Origin: Planctomycetaceae bacterium
Lineage (GTDB): Bacteria > Planctomycetota > Planctomycetia > Pirellulales > Lacipirellulaceae
NCBI GenBank assembly: GCA_002702655.1
Contig: PABB01000032.1
Span: forward strand, 1-64,000
Length of the DNA stretch: 64,000 bases
Reading direction: 5' to 3'
Made by a program: the position numbers and the translations under genes. The notes below the pieces were generated by a model. That model ran no database searches, was not told the DNA's origin, and saw only the letters and a list, made by a program, of their open reading frames with translations. This document shows, in pieces, positions 52,732-62,657 of the stretch. The number at the start of each line of letters is the position of its first letter. Position 1 is the first letter of the stretch.

Positions 52732-53739
52732 ATGAACGGTCGCGAGCGCGTGTTGGCGTTCCTTGAGAATCAGCCGGTCGATCGCCTGCCGGTGATGCCG
52801 GTCGTGATGATGTTCTGCGCTGATCAAATTGGCGTGAAATACGGCGAGTACGTGCGGGATTATCGCGTCTTGGCGGAGGCGCAGATCCGCACCGCCGAGT
52901 TGTTCGACTTGGATATCGTCTCCACCATGTCGGACCCGGCCCGCGAGGCGGACGACTGCGGCGCGTGCGTCGCCTACTTCGACGATCAACCGGCGGCCAT
53001 CGACGAGAGCCGCGCCCTGCTGGCCGACAAAGCGGCGCTGCAGTCGCTCGACATCCCCGATCCGCTGGGCGGCGGCCGGATGCACGCGGCGATTCAAGCG
53101 CTGGAGTTGATGAAGCAGCAAGTCGGCGACCGCCGCGCCGTGCTGGGCTGGGTCGAGGGCCCCTGCGCCGAGGCCGCCGATCTGCGCGGGCTGAACGCGC
53201 TGATGCTCGACTTCTACGACGATCCCGCGTTCGTCCACGAGCTGCTGCAGTTCGTCGTCGACATGGAGCTGCGGTACGCGGCCGCGCAAGTCGACGCGGG
53301 CGCCGACATCATCGGCATCGGCGACGCCGCCGCGTCCTTGATCGGGCCCAAGTTCTACGACGAGGTGGTGTGGCCCTACGAACAGCAACTGGTCGACGGC
53401 ATCCACGAACTGGGCGCGGCGGTGCGGCTGCACATCTGCGGCAACACCGTGCCGTTGGTCGAGGGCATGGGGCGGCTGGGGTGCGAAATCGTCGACCTGG
53501 ACCACTTCACCTCGCTCGCCGTCGCCCGCGACGCCATGGGCCCCCAGCAGATCCTGCTGGGCAACATCGACCCCGTCGCCGTGTTGCGGGACGGCACGCC
53601 CGAGCAAGTCGCCGCCGCCGTGACCCACTGCCGCCGCGAAGCGGGCGCCCGCTACATCGTCGGCGCGGGGTGCGAAGTCCCGCGCGCGACGCCGGTGGAG
53701 AATTTCCGGGCGATGTTGGATTGCGCGAAGGGGGAGTGA
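52732..53739 (+). CDS. uroporphyrinogen decarboxylase-family (MtaA/CmuA-like) methyltransferase
   Basis: A 335-residue TIM-barrel protein beginning MNGRERVLAFLENQPVDRLPV, as is usual for UroD-superfamily methyltransferases. The zinc-site pattern of MtaA-type methylcobamide methyltransferases is visible: His and Cys in LHICGNT and a distant Cys in VGAGCEVPRATPVEN. GNIDPVAVLRDGTPEQV is also typical. True UroD lacks this H-x-C...C set, so a corrinoid-linked methyl transfer role is more likely than haem synthesis. No corrinoid protein gene is adjacent, so the methyl donor is unknown. GGAG precedes the ATG. Confidence 0.82.
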   Translation: MNGRERVLAFLENQPVDRLPVMPVVMMFCADQIGVKYGEYVRDYRVLAEAQIRTAELFDLDIVSTMSDPAREADDCGACVAYFDDQPAAIDESRALLADKAALQSLDIPDPLGGGRMHAAIQALELMKQQVGDRRAVLGWVEGPCAEAADLRGLNALMLDFYDDPAFVHELLQFVVDMELRYAAAQVDAGADIIGIGDAAASLIGPKFYDEVVWPYEQQLVDGIHELGAAVRLHICGNTVPLVEGMGRLGCEIVDLDHFTSLAVARDAMGPQQILLGNIDPVAVLRDGTPEQVAAAVTHCRREAGARYIVGAGCEVPRATPVENFRAMLDCAKGE

Positions 53740-53821
53740 TCTGGGTGAGGTGCAGGGACTCCTCTGGCCGTCATTTGCTTGCAGCAAGACTCATCGTCGC
53801 TACTTGGCTGCGAACGCAGCA

Positions 53822-54502
53822 TCATTGGTAGCATGTGAACTGGCACCCCCATGCCCGCTGCTCGCGGACCGGCGCAAAGACCCCGTGATCGGCGATCATT
53901 TGGCGGTAGGGCTGGCTCGCCAGCGCAAACACCAACGTGATCGGTCGAGGCGTCGCCCGGGCGGAGGCCGCGATGTTGTCCAACACCGCGCGGAGGATGC
54001 CGGCTTCTAACGGATTGAAAAAGAAGAACACCTGCTCGTCGGGCTGGATCGCGTAGGCGGCCGCATCGGCCTCGATCACCGTACATTCGGCTTGCACGCC
54101 GCTGCGCGACTGGAACGTCTGCCAATTCTCGCGGGCCAGTTCGCACAGCTCGCGCGCGAATTCAATGCCGCGAACCGTGGGGAATCCAGCGGCCGCCGCG
54201 GCCATCAACACCTTGCCTTTCCCGCAGCCGACGTCGACGAAGGTTCCCTGGGTGCGCGCCGCCTCAGCCGCCAACGGCGTCAGCACCCGTTTCAGCGCGA
54301 GCGTGCGGCTGCCTTCGTAGTATCCTGCCCGTTGCAGGTCGCCCGCTTCGATCGTCAGCCCGTCGAATTGTCGGGGGCGATTCGTGTCGACGCCGTACCG
54401 CCAATCGAAGTGCCAATCGGCCACAACGCCCACGGCCTTGGCGGCCACCGCCGAGATCCCGCCGCTGCGCACCACGTTGCGCAATCGAGTCAAGGCGGAC
54501 AT
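53822..54502 (-). CDS. class I SAM-dependent methyltransferase
   Basis: A 226-residue methyltransferase starting at the ATG at 54502 (MSALTRLRN); a longer frame to 54553 is less likely. The SAM-binding motif I is FVDVGCGKGKVLMAAAAAG, with acidic motif II in VRGIEFARELCELA and a post-motif VFFFFNPLEA. FFNP in the N/D-P-P-F position recalls the DPPY-like active motif of amino-group methyltransferases, but the substrate cannot be told. It converges with the UroD-like gene 83 bp away. Confidence 0.8.
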   Translation of the reverse strand: MSALTRLRNVVRSGGISAVAAKAVGVVADWHFDWRYGVDTNRPRQFDGLTIEAGDLQRAGYYEGSRTLALKRVLTPLAAEAARTQGTFVDVGCGKGKVLMAAAAAGFPTVRGIEFARELCELARENWQTFQSRSGVQAECTVIEADAAAYAIQPDEQVFFFFNPLEAGILRAVLDNIAASARATPRPITLVFALASQPYRQMIADHGVFAPVREQRAWGCQFTCYQ

Positions 54503-54848
54503 CCAACTCTCCAGGTGTGCGAAGCAAGCGCGGTCAAGTCGGCGAGGCCGCAAGTGCCCGTGAAGACGGCGCCGGCTGCAGGATTCGAGTCGAGCGATTC
54601 GCGCGAGGCCGCAATCGGGGCGACTCCACCGAAATCAGAAATTGCCGACGTCCTCCCAGCGTAATCCAGAACGCACCCGTCCGCGACAAGGACCCGCCCT
54701 CAACCGCGACCAAACCTGGTCGCCGGCGGCCCCAGGACGGATGCGGCGCGGCGCCATGCCCACGGCGGTCTTCCGTCGTGGGCATGCGGAAGGACCACGG
54801 CAGCATGCCCACCCCTGCGGACAGGCGTGGGCATGGCACCCAGCCTTG
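54503..54848. other. gene-free stretch between methyltransferase and comM
   Basis: 346 bp with no convincing frame. Two CATGCCCACG-type hairpins occupy its comM-proximal half. Confidence 0.5.
54755..54835. repeat. CATGCCCACG palindromes, copies 2 and 3
   Basis: Copy 2 (54755-54786) has 14-bp arms CATGCCCACGGCGG/CCGTCGTGGGCATG with one mismatch and a 4-nt loop. Copy 3 (54804-54835) has CATGCCCAC/GTGGGCATG enclosing an inner CCTG/CAGG stem. They lie just past the comM stop and could act as a transcription end or RNA stabiliser. Confidence 0.65.
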
Positions 54849-56387
<1,539 letters not shown>

Positions 56388-56799
56388 GGCGGGTAGTCTA
56401 GCACGGCGGGAAGTGGATTTCACGCGGCGAGACAGGGGGCGAACGCTATTCGGCCGGTCGTGGCGGAATGAGCAGGGTATTGGCCCCAGCGACCGGAGAA
56501 CGGGCAGAGTTTTCCGCACAGTCCCCCCAGGCGGCCCAGTTCGGCCAGGGCTGCCGCGTGCCACGGCGCGGCGACTGACAACGTACGACCGTGCCCTGGA
56601 GGCAGCTTCCCGGGAGCGTTGTCGTTCCGTGCCGATCCGTAGGACCGACTGCCGACGGAAAGCCACATCGCGGGTCCGTTATCGCCACTCGCGGACGGCC
56701 TACATTTCAGTGTGCGGCTCCCGCTGCACGCTGCCCCCTGACATCTTCTACTCGACACTGGCCCGCGGTCGACGCCGCGAAACGCACCAGGGGGACTGT
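56388..56799. other. divergent intergenic region
   Basis: 412 bp between comM and the binding-protein gene. I see no repeat or gene; it presumably holds promoters for both directions. Confidence 0.5.
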
Positions 56800-57999
56800 A
56801 TGCATGCTGTTGGATATCTGTCGCGCGTCATCGCCGCGGTGGTGTGGTGCACGGCCTTCGGGGCCGATTACGCAACGCGGGCCGAAGGACCGCCGCTGCG
56901 GTTCGGCATGAGTACGACCCTGACCGGCCCGGCGTCGGATCTGGGCCACGCGATGCGCGACGGCGTACGCGCCGCGTTTGACGAGCAGAATCGCGTCGGC
57001 GGGATCCGCGGCCGACAGTTGGAATTGATTGTCCTGGATGACGGCTACGAGCCGGCTCGAACGGCCCCCAACATGCGGCGGTTGATCGAGGCGGAGGACG
57101 TGTTGGCCGTCGTGGGCAACGTGGGCACGCCCACGGCGGTGGTCGCGATCCCGATTGCGAACGAGACGGGCACGCCGTTTGTGGGCGCCTTCACCGGGGC
57201 GGGCGTGCTGCGGAAATCGCCGCCTGATCGCTACGTGGTGAATGTCCGCGCCAGCTATGCCCAGGAGACGGCAGCCATGGTCGAGGCGCTGATCGCCAGC
57301 GGCATTCGGCCGGACGAGATCGGGTTCTTTACCCAGCGCGACGCCTACGGCGCCGCCGGGCTCACATACGGCATCGCCGCCTTGGAACGGCATGCGCCGG
57401 GAGTTGGGCGGAATCTGGCTCTGGGTTCGTACGAGCGAAACACGCTCGCGGTCGAGGGGGCGCTGGCAGACCTGCTTTCCCACCGGCCGGAGCCCAAGGC
57501 GGTCATCATGGTGGGGGCGTACGCCCCTTGTGCGAGATTCATTCAGGTGGCGCGCGACGTGGGGTTCGAGCCGCGGTTCTTGAATGTGTCCTTTGTCGGC
57601 GCGAAGTCGCTGGCGCGGGAACTGGGCGACGCAGGCAACGGCGTGGTGATCACGCAAGTGGTACCGCACCCCGATTCCGACGCTCCGATCGCGGCGGCCG
57701 CGGCCAAGGCGCTGCGGCTTGAGCGGGGCGACCTCGGATTCGGCGCGTTGGAGGGCTACGCCGTGGGGCGCATGACAATCCTGGCGTTGGAGCGGATTCG
57801 CGGGGAGATTTCCCGCGAGACGCTGATTGTCGCGTTGGAGTCGCTCGGCACGTTCGATCTGGGGCTTGGCACGCCGCTCAACCTGTCGGCACAGCGGCAT
57901 CAGGCGAGCGATCAGGTGTGGCCAACGGTGATACGCGCCGGACGCGTGCAGGCTACGACCTGGCCCGAGGCACTGCGTGGCGAGGAGGCGCCGCAATGA
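56800..57999 (+). CDS. periplasmic binding protein (branched-chain amino acid/amide receptor type)
   Basis: A 399-residue exported receptor starting at the ATG at 56800 with GGGGG upstream. Signal peptide: YLSRVIAAVVWCTAFGADYATRA. The mature protein has the type I periplasmic binding fold of the LivK/Peripla_BP_6 family: FGMSTTLTGPASDLGHAMRDG, AFDEQNRVGGIRGRQLELIVLDDGYEP, AVVGNVGTPTAVVAIPIANE, FFTQRDAYGAAGL. The ligand is not predictable. No permease or ATPase genes follow. Instead the stop overlaps the start of a histidine kinase gene by ATGA, so it most likely serves as the ligand-sensing part of a signalling pair rather than of a transporter. Confidence 0.88.
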   Translation: MHAVGYLSRVIAAVVWCTAFGADYATRAEGPPLRFGMSTTLTGPASDLGHAMRDGVRAAFDEQNRVGGIRGRQLELIVLDDGYEPARTAPNMRRLIEAEDVLAVVGNVGTPTAVVAIPIANETGTPFVGAFTGAGVLRKSPPDRYVVNVRASYAQETAAMVEALIASGIRPDEIGFFTQRDAYGAAGLTYGIAALERHAPGVGRNLALGSYERNTLAVEGALADLLSHRPEPKAVIMVGAYAPCARFIQVARDVGFEPRFLNVSFVGAKSLARELGDAGNGVVITQVVPHPDSDAPIAAAAAKALRLERGDLGFGALEGYAVGRMTILALERIRGEISRETLIVALESLGTFDLGLGTPLNLSAQRHQASDQVWPTVIRAGRVQATTWPEALRGEEAPQ

Positions 58000-60041
58000 A
58001 CAACCATGAGATTCATGTCGCGGGCGCACGGGCCCGCCGCCGCGTCTGGTTGCTGGCCGCGGTCGGCTGCGGCGCCGGGGCCATCGTGTGTCTGTTTATC
58101 GCCGTGGTGCTCCTGCAGATGCGCAACCAACGGGAAGGTTTGGCACGCGAGCGCGAAGACGTTCAGGCCGTGCTCGATCGCGTCGGCGACGAGTCGGTCG
58201 TCGTGCGTGATCAAATCGCCAACCTGCTTGTGAACCAGCCGACCGTGGCGGGGACCGAAAACTCCGACGGCCAGGACGCAGCGCAGGCCGCAGAACGTTT
58301 GCGTCAACTCGCGCGGGATACGGAAGGCAGCGACGACGGAACATGGTTGGCGGTCATCGCCGCAGATATGGACGGCCAGCAGAGAGCGGCGCGTCGGTGG
58401 CGCGAGCAGCGTAGCGAAGCTGCGACGCGCCGCGCGGCGACCGAAGCGGCCGTCCGCAAGGCATTCTCCGATTTGCATGGCCGGTTGGCGCAGATCGAGG
58501 GGGCTCAGCGTTTGGAGTACGCCTTGCTGTTGCGGCGTCGCCAGGACGGCGACAGAGCGCGGTCTGATCACGGCGTCGAGGACTTGGTCGAAGCGCTCAG
58601 CGAGCAGTCGCGGTTGTGGACGCTGAAGTCAGAGGTTGCCGCGTTGGAGGCCGTCGCCCAGCGGGTGGTCGCGGAGTCGGACCCCGACAATCTGGCCAAC
58701 TTGCGCGATAATCACCTCAAAACGCTGATTGCCCGCCTCGCCGCTCCGCTAGCCGGATACGGCGCGGACGAGCCGTGGCAGGCAATGCTGGACGGAATTC
58801 TGGGCTTGGGCTTCGAGGTCGACGATGCGCACCAGACAATCAAACTTGGCCGTGGCGGGTTGTTTCACGAAACGGAACGGCTTCTGCGGCTGGATGCGGA
58901 ACGGCGCGGTTTGCTGGCCGGCGTCACGCACGCCTATGACCGGTGGCGTAAGAGCCTGACGGCCGCCGAGGATCGGCTCGACGCGGTCGCCGACAGGCAC
59001 GCCCACGCGTCCGAATCGGCATTGCGGCGCACGTGGCTTGCCACGGCCCTGCTGGGGGGCGTTGTCAATGGCCTGTTCTTCTTGTTGGCAAATCGCATCG
59101 CCCGAACGATTGACGCGCAAATTCGGGCAATCGACCAGGTGAGGCGCGATTTAGCGCATGCCCAGAAACTGGAATCCGTGGGGCAATTGGCAGCCGGCAT
59201 TGCTCACGAAATCAACACGCCCATGCAATATGTGTGCGACAACGTCGAATACTTGACCGACTGCATCGACAACGTGTTCCGCGTGTTCGACATGTACGAT
59301 CTCTTGATGGACGGCACGAATGGCGACATCGCCTGGTCCGAGCGAATCAGCCGCGTCGACGAAATCAAACGACAAGAACGATTCGATTTCATTCGGCAAG
59401 AAGTTCCGCAAGCGATCGCCGAAAGCCGCGAGGGGCTAAAACGGATCCTCGACATTGTTCGCGCGATGAAGACGTTCTCTCATCCAGGGACCCCGGATTT
59501 CGTCGAGATGGACCTCAATGAGGCGATTCGCAGCACGGCGACAGTCACCCGCAATCGCTGGAAATATCATGCCGAGTTGGTGACCGACCTGGATCCGGAC
59601 TTGCCGCCAATTCGCGCCCTGCCTGCGGAAATCAACCAGGTCATTTTGAACCTCATCGTCAACGCGTCCGACGCCGTGGCGGAGAAGGAGGCCGCGGCAC
59701 AAGCGGCGGCCGAGAAATACGAAATGGGGCTGATCACGATCCGCTCGTTCCGCGAGGGCGACAACGTGGTCGTCACGGTCGACGATTCGGGCGTGGGAAT
59801 CCCCGAGAAAATCCGGGAACGCATCTTCGAGCCGTTCTTCACGACGAAAGACGTCGGCAAAGGAACCGGGCAGGGACTTGCGCTGTGTTACGCCGCCGTG
59901 GTCGCGAAACACGGAGGCGCCATGAGCGTTGCCAGTACGCTGGGCGAGGGCGCGCAATTCCGCTTCAGCTTGCCGATCCGCAATCAGGCGGAGGCGGCGT
60001 CGAACGCCGATGCCGAGGTCGGCGACCTGGTGGAGGCGTGA
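57996..60041 (+). CDS. membrane sensor histidine kinase coupled to the binding protein
   Basis: A 681-residue kinase. TM1 spans about 18-41 ([24 protein letters not shown], key part [13 protein letters not shown]) and TM2 about 346-368 ([20 protein letters not shown]). Between them lies about 300 residues of helical, charged extracytoplasmic region with no PAS or dCACHE signature that I can see. The cytoplasmic part has the H-box [15 protein letters not shown] (His about 403), N-box [12 protein letters not shown]1 DDSGVGIP and G2 [10 protein letters not shown]. The start overlaps the binding-protein stop by 4 nt. No response regulator is encoded next to it. The long helical periplasmic region could dock the receptor (inference). 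Confidence 0.9.
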   Translation: MNNHEIHVAGARARRRVWLLAAVGCGAGAIVCLFIAVVLLQMRNQREGLAREREDVQAVLDRVGDESVVVRDQIANLLVNQPTVAGTENSDGQDAAQAAERLRQLARDTEGSDDGTWLAVIAADMDGQQRAARRWREQRSEAATRRAATEAAVRKAFSDLHGRLAQIEGAQRLEYALLLRRRQDGDRARSDHGVEDLVEALSEQSRLWTLKSEVAALEAVAQRVVAESDPDNLANLRDNHLKTLIARLAAPLAGYGADEPWQAMLDGILGLGFEVDDAHQTIKLGRGGLFHETERLLRLDAERRGLLAGVTHAYDRWRKSLTAAEDRLDAVADRHAHASESALRRTWLATALLGGVVNGLFFLLANRIARTIDAQIRAIDQVRRDLAHAQKLESVGQLAAGIAHEINTPMQYVCDNVEYLTDCIDNVFRVFDMYDLLMDGTNGDIAWSERISRVDEIKRQERFDFIRQEVPQAIAESREGLKRILDIVRAMKTFSHPGTPDFVEMDLNEAIRSTATVTRNRWKYHAELVTDLDPDLPPIRALPAEINQVILNLIVNASDAVAEKEAAAQAAAEKYEMGLITIRSFREGDNVVVTVDDSGVGIPEKIRERIFEPFFTTKDVGKGTGQGLALCYAAVVAKHGGAMSVASTLGEGAQFRFSLPIRNQAEAASNADAEVGDLVEA

Positions 60042-60146
60042 GCTGGCTCAACGTAAGCGATGGCAGTTTTGGCGGCGACGCTCCAACGAGCAGTCGGCGA
60101 ACGGAATTCCGTCCGCCGACTGGCATCGTTGTTTTGAGAGAGCGGC

Positions 60147-61769
60147 CTAGAAGCACCGCTCCGCACGAACAAAGGCGCCGTGCAGCAGCAGGCTGCCGTC
60201 GTTGTCCAACTCGCGAACGTCGTTGATGCCGCGGGTGTCGTGGTAGATCTGGTCGGTCGGCAGCGCCAGGCCGGTGACGCCCAGCACGCGGTAGTCGGCG
60301 CCGATCCGCCAGTAGCAGCCCAGGCGGTAGGTGACGCCCGCGCCGAATTCGCCCAGGAAGGAGAAATCCGTCTTCTCTGCATGCACGCGCATCAGCTGGC
60401 CGGCATTGGGGCCGTTGTTGATGGTCGCCGCGCCGGCGGCGCCGCCTTCGAAGTAATCCATCTCGGCGTCGTTGGCGAAGACGCCCGCCTTGGCCAACAG
60501 GCGGAAGCTCAGCCGGCGCGACGTGCATCGCTCGGTGATGCCGCCCAACTGCAACCCGTACAAGTTGTTGTCGGTGCGGATGTCGATGTTGTACTCGTCG
60601 AGGTCGCCGTCGATCATCGTCTCGCTGGGATCGGAGACGAACAGCAGCGACTCCTTGAACTTGAAGTAGCGAAAGCCGCACAGGCTTTGGAACTGCCACG
60701 GGCTGCCGCCGCAGGCGTTGGCGTTGCTAAATAGCCTCAGGCGATTGGCTTCGACGTTGTAGACGTCCCAGTCGCGCGTGAGGCGATGGATCTGGGCGTT
60801 ATTCACATTGGCGTCGGCCGTGCCGCCGTTGTAGTTGAGCTGGTCGTAGTTGCGAATGCCGTCCAGGAACCCGGGCGCCAGCGCGGCGCCAGTCATGCTG
60901 GTCGTTTCCGCATCGGGGAACAACTGCCAGTACGACAATTGCCATCCGATGTTCGTGCAGCAATCGAACCGACCGATTGACGCCTCAATGCCCGTAGAGA
61001 AATCCATGTCGGCGTCTTGAGCGTCGACGTACTGGTCGGCTTCGTTGGCGCTGTCGTAGGAGAAGGTGTAAGAATCCTGCTCTTCGCGCGTCAGGAATAG
61101 CGCTCCGATCGAAGCGTTCCAGAAGATCGTCCGCGGAGCGACGCAGCTTTGGATGCAGCCGTACTCGCCACAGCCGGCGCCCGCGCCGTCGCAGCTCCCG
61201 TAGCTCACGCCGCCATAGGCCGCGGCGTCGCCGTAGGCGCCATAGCCGCCGCCACCGCAGTTGGCCGGGGAGCCGTAGGCCGCGCCAGCGGCAACTTCAC
61301 TGCCGTGGACCGGGCCAGCGCCGTGGGCAACCTCGCTGCCGTAGGTCGGGCCCGGCGCTGCCGCGCTGTAGTCGGCGCCAGGGCTCATGGCGGGGCCGGC
61401 CACGTAGCCGGGCGTCGCGGGGCCGTTGCAGCCGCAGTCGGCCGAAGCGACGTGCTGCGTTTGCGGCAGGTAACTTTCCCAATTCACGCCGCCGGGGGCT
61501 TGGCGAGTTGGCGCCTGCGGTCGTGCTGCGAAGCGCGCCTGAGGGGGCGGGCTCGGCATGACCTGGCGAGCGACACCCTGGCCGTACGCTGCCGGCCGCC
61601 CGTACGCCATGGGCTGTCCGTACGCCACGGGCTGCCCGTATGCACCTGGTTGATAGTAAGCCGGTTGCGAGGCAGGCTCCGGCGGCAGGGGCGCCAGTTG
61701 CCCGTTTGCCGCCTTGGTGGATGCCAACAAGACCGTTGCCGCCGCCGCGACGGTGATCATCCGTGACAT
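60147..61769 (-). CDS. BBP7-like outer-membrane beta-barrel protein
   Basis: A 540-residue planctomycete outer-membrane protein. The ATG at 61769 opens a signal peptide (ITVAAAATVLLASTKAANG) and has AAAGGA upstream; the frame to 61922 is longer but not coding-like. Residues about 25-200 are low-complexity, with Tyr-Gly-Gln-Pro repeats (QPVAYGQPMAYGRPAAYGQ) and Gly/Ala/Tyr/Cys runs (CGGGGYGAYG, CDGAGAGCGEYGC). From about 215 it is a barrel: amphipathic strands such as IFWNASIGALFL, WQLSYWQLFPDA, RLSFRLLAKAGVF, GAGVTYRLGCYWRIGADYRVLG and a final aromatic RAERCF. Several Cys residues are unusual for an outer-membrane barrel. Confidence 0.85.
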   Translation of the reverse strand: MSRMITVAAAATVLLASTKAANGQLAPLPPEPASQPAYYQPGAYGQPVAYGQPMAYGRPAAYGQGVARQVMPSPPPQARFAARPQAPTRQAPGGVNWESYLPQTQHVASADCGCNGPATPGYVAGPAMSPGADYSAAAPGPTYGSEVAHGAGPVHGSEVAAGAAYGSPANCGGGGYGAYGDAAAYGGVSYGSCDGAGAGCGEYGCIQSCVAPRTIFWNASIGALFLTREEQDSYTFSYDSANEADQYVDAQDADMDFSTGIEASIGRFDCCTNIGWQLSYWQLFPDAETTSMTGAALAPGFLDGIRNYDQLNYNGGTADANVNNAQIHRLTRDWDVYNVEANRLRLFSNANACGGSPWQFQSLCGFRYFKFKESLLFVSDPSETMIDGDLDEYNIDIRTDNNLYGLQLGGITERCTSRRLSFRLLAKAGVFANDAEMDYFEGGAAGAATINNGPNAGQLMRVHAEKTDFSFLGEFGAGVTYRLGCYWRIGADYRVLGVTGLALPTDQIYHDTRGINDVRELDNDGSLLLHGAFVRAERCF

Positions 61770-62015
61770 TGCAGGTCGTCCTTTGACTCTGGATACGTAT
61801 CTGTTCGCGCAGCCGCTGGGCCGCGTCCGATGTCGGGCAACGGCTCGTACCGGCCTTGTGACTATCGTTCCCGTCACGTTCGCGCCAGAAGGAGAAGTGG
61901 TTACGATTGGCGCCGACGGCAAAACCGGCCGCGCACAGCCGCTATATCCGCAGAGGTCTGCCCAGCCGGCAAAGTTTCACGCGCCGACGCGGCCGGGGGT
62001 GGCGGTGCTGCAAAT

Positions 62016-62091
62016 GGGTGGCTGGGGACGGAGCGCAGCGAAGCCCCCAGGAATCGGCACGGGGGCCCCCTGCGGTCGTCCCCAGCCACCC
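62016..62091. repeat. 76-bp palindromic repeat, copy 3
   Basis: GGGTGGCTGGGGACG...CGTCCCCAGCCACCC, with inner AGCCCCCAGG and GGGGGCCCCC and the core GCGCAGCGA. It is nearly the same as copy 1 (37951-38026). It sits between the divergent barrel gene and the STAS gene. Confidence 0.88.
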
Positions 62092-62207
62092 AGATGGTTT
62101 GCGGCGCGTGCCCGTCGGTGCGAGCCTGCCGGTGCGTGCCGGCGGGCTCCGAACCTGCTATACTCCCCTTCGTCCTGCCCCAAAACGGCTCTTGCCCGGA
62201 GATAACC

Positions 62208-62570
62208 ATGTCGATCGCCACCGCGTCGAAAGACGGCATCCTCACGATCGCGATCACCGACGAGCGGCTCGTCGACCCCGATCACCTGTCGCGATTGTTC
62301 GGCGACATCGAAGCCGTGCTAGGCAAGAGCGACGAGGACCGCGTGATTCTGGACTTCTCCCAGGTCAAGTTCATGGCCTCCTCGGCCCTGGGCAAGCTGG
62401 TGCAGCTCAACAAGAAGGTCAAGGAGTACCGCGCCAAGCTGAAGCTCTCCGGGGTGTCGAAGGACATCATGGAAGTGTTCAAGATCACCAAGCTGCACAA
62501 AGTGCTCGACATTGCCGCGGACGAAGCGGCGGCTCGCAAGGCGTTTCAGAAGACCGGCCTGTTTCGTTAA
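62208..62570 (+). CDS. STAS-domain anti-sigma factor antagonist-like protein
   Basis: A 120-residue single STAS domain. The ATG at 62208 has GGAG upstream. The family core is VILDFSQVKFMASSALGKLVQLNKK (key part DFSQVKFMASSALGKL), in which Ser58 or Ser59 takes the place of the phosphorylated Ser of SpoIIAA-type antagonists. The usual DSSGLG reads ASSALG here, so the Asp before the serines is replaced by Ala. It probably binds a kinase/anti-sigma partner. None is in the window, but a PAS sensor protein lies convergent with it. Confidence 0.9.
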   Translation: MSIATASKDGILTIAITDERLVDPDHLSRLFGDIEAVLGKSDEDRVILDFSQVKFMASSALGKLVQLNKKVKEYRAKLKLSGVSKDIMEVFKITKLHKVLDIAADEAAARKAFQKTGLFR

Positions 62571-62657
62571 GCCCGAGTCAACGAGAACGGCCTCCGGAAG
62601 AGTTGATATTCAACTTCGCCGGCGGCCGCAATGTTTTGGATTCAGGGGGAGCGGCGC

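Noticed and set aside
52732-53739. UroD-like gene as haem-pathway uroporphyrinogen decarboxylase (HemE)
   Set aside because: The zinc-site H-x-C...C pattern and the N-terminus fit MtaA/CmuA-like methyltransferases better, and no haem genes are near.
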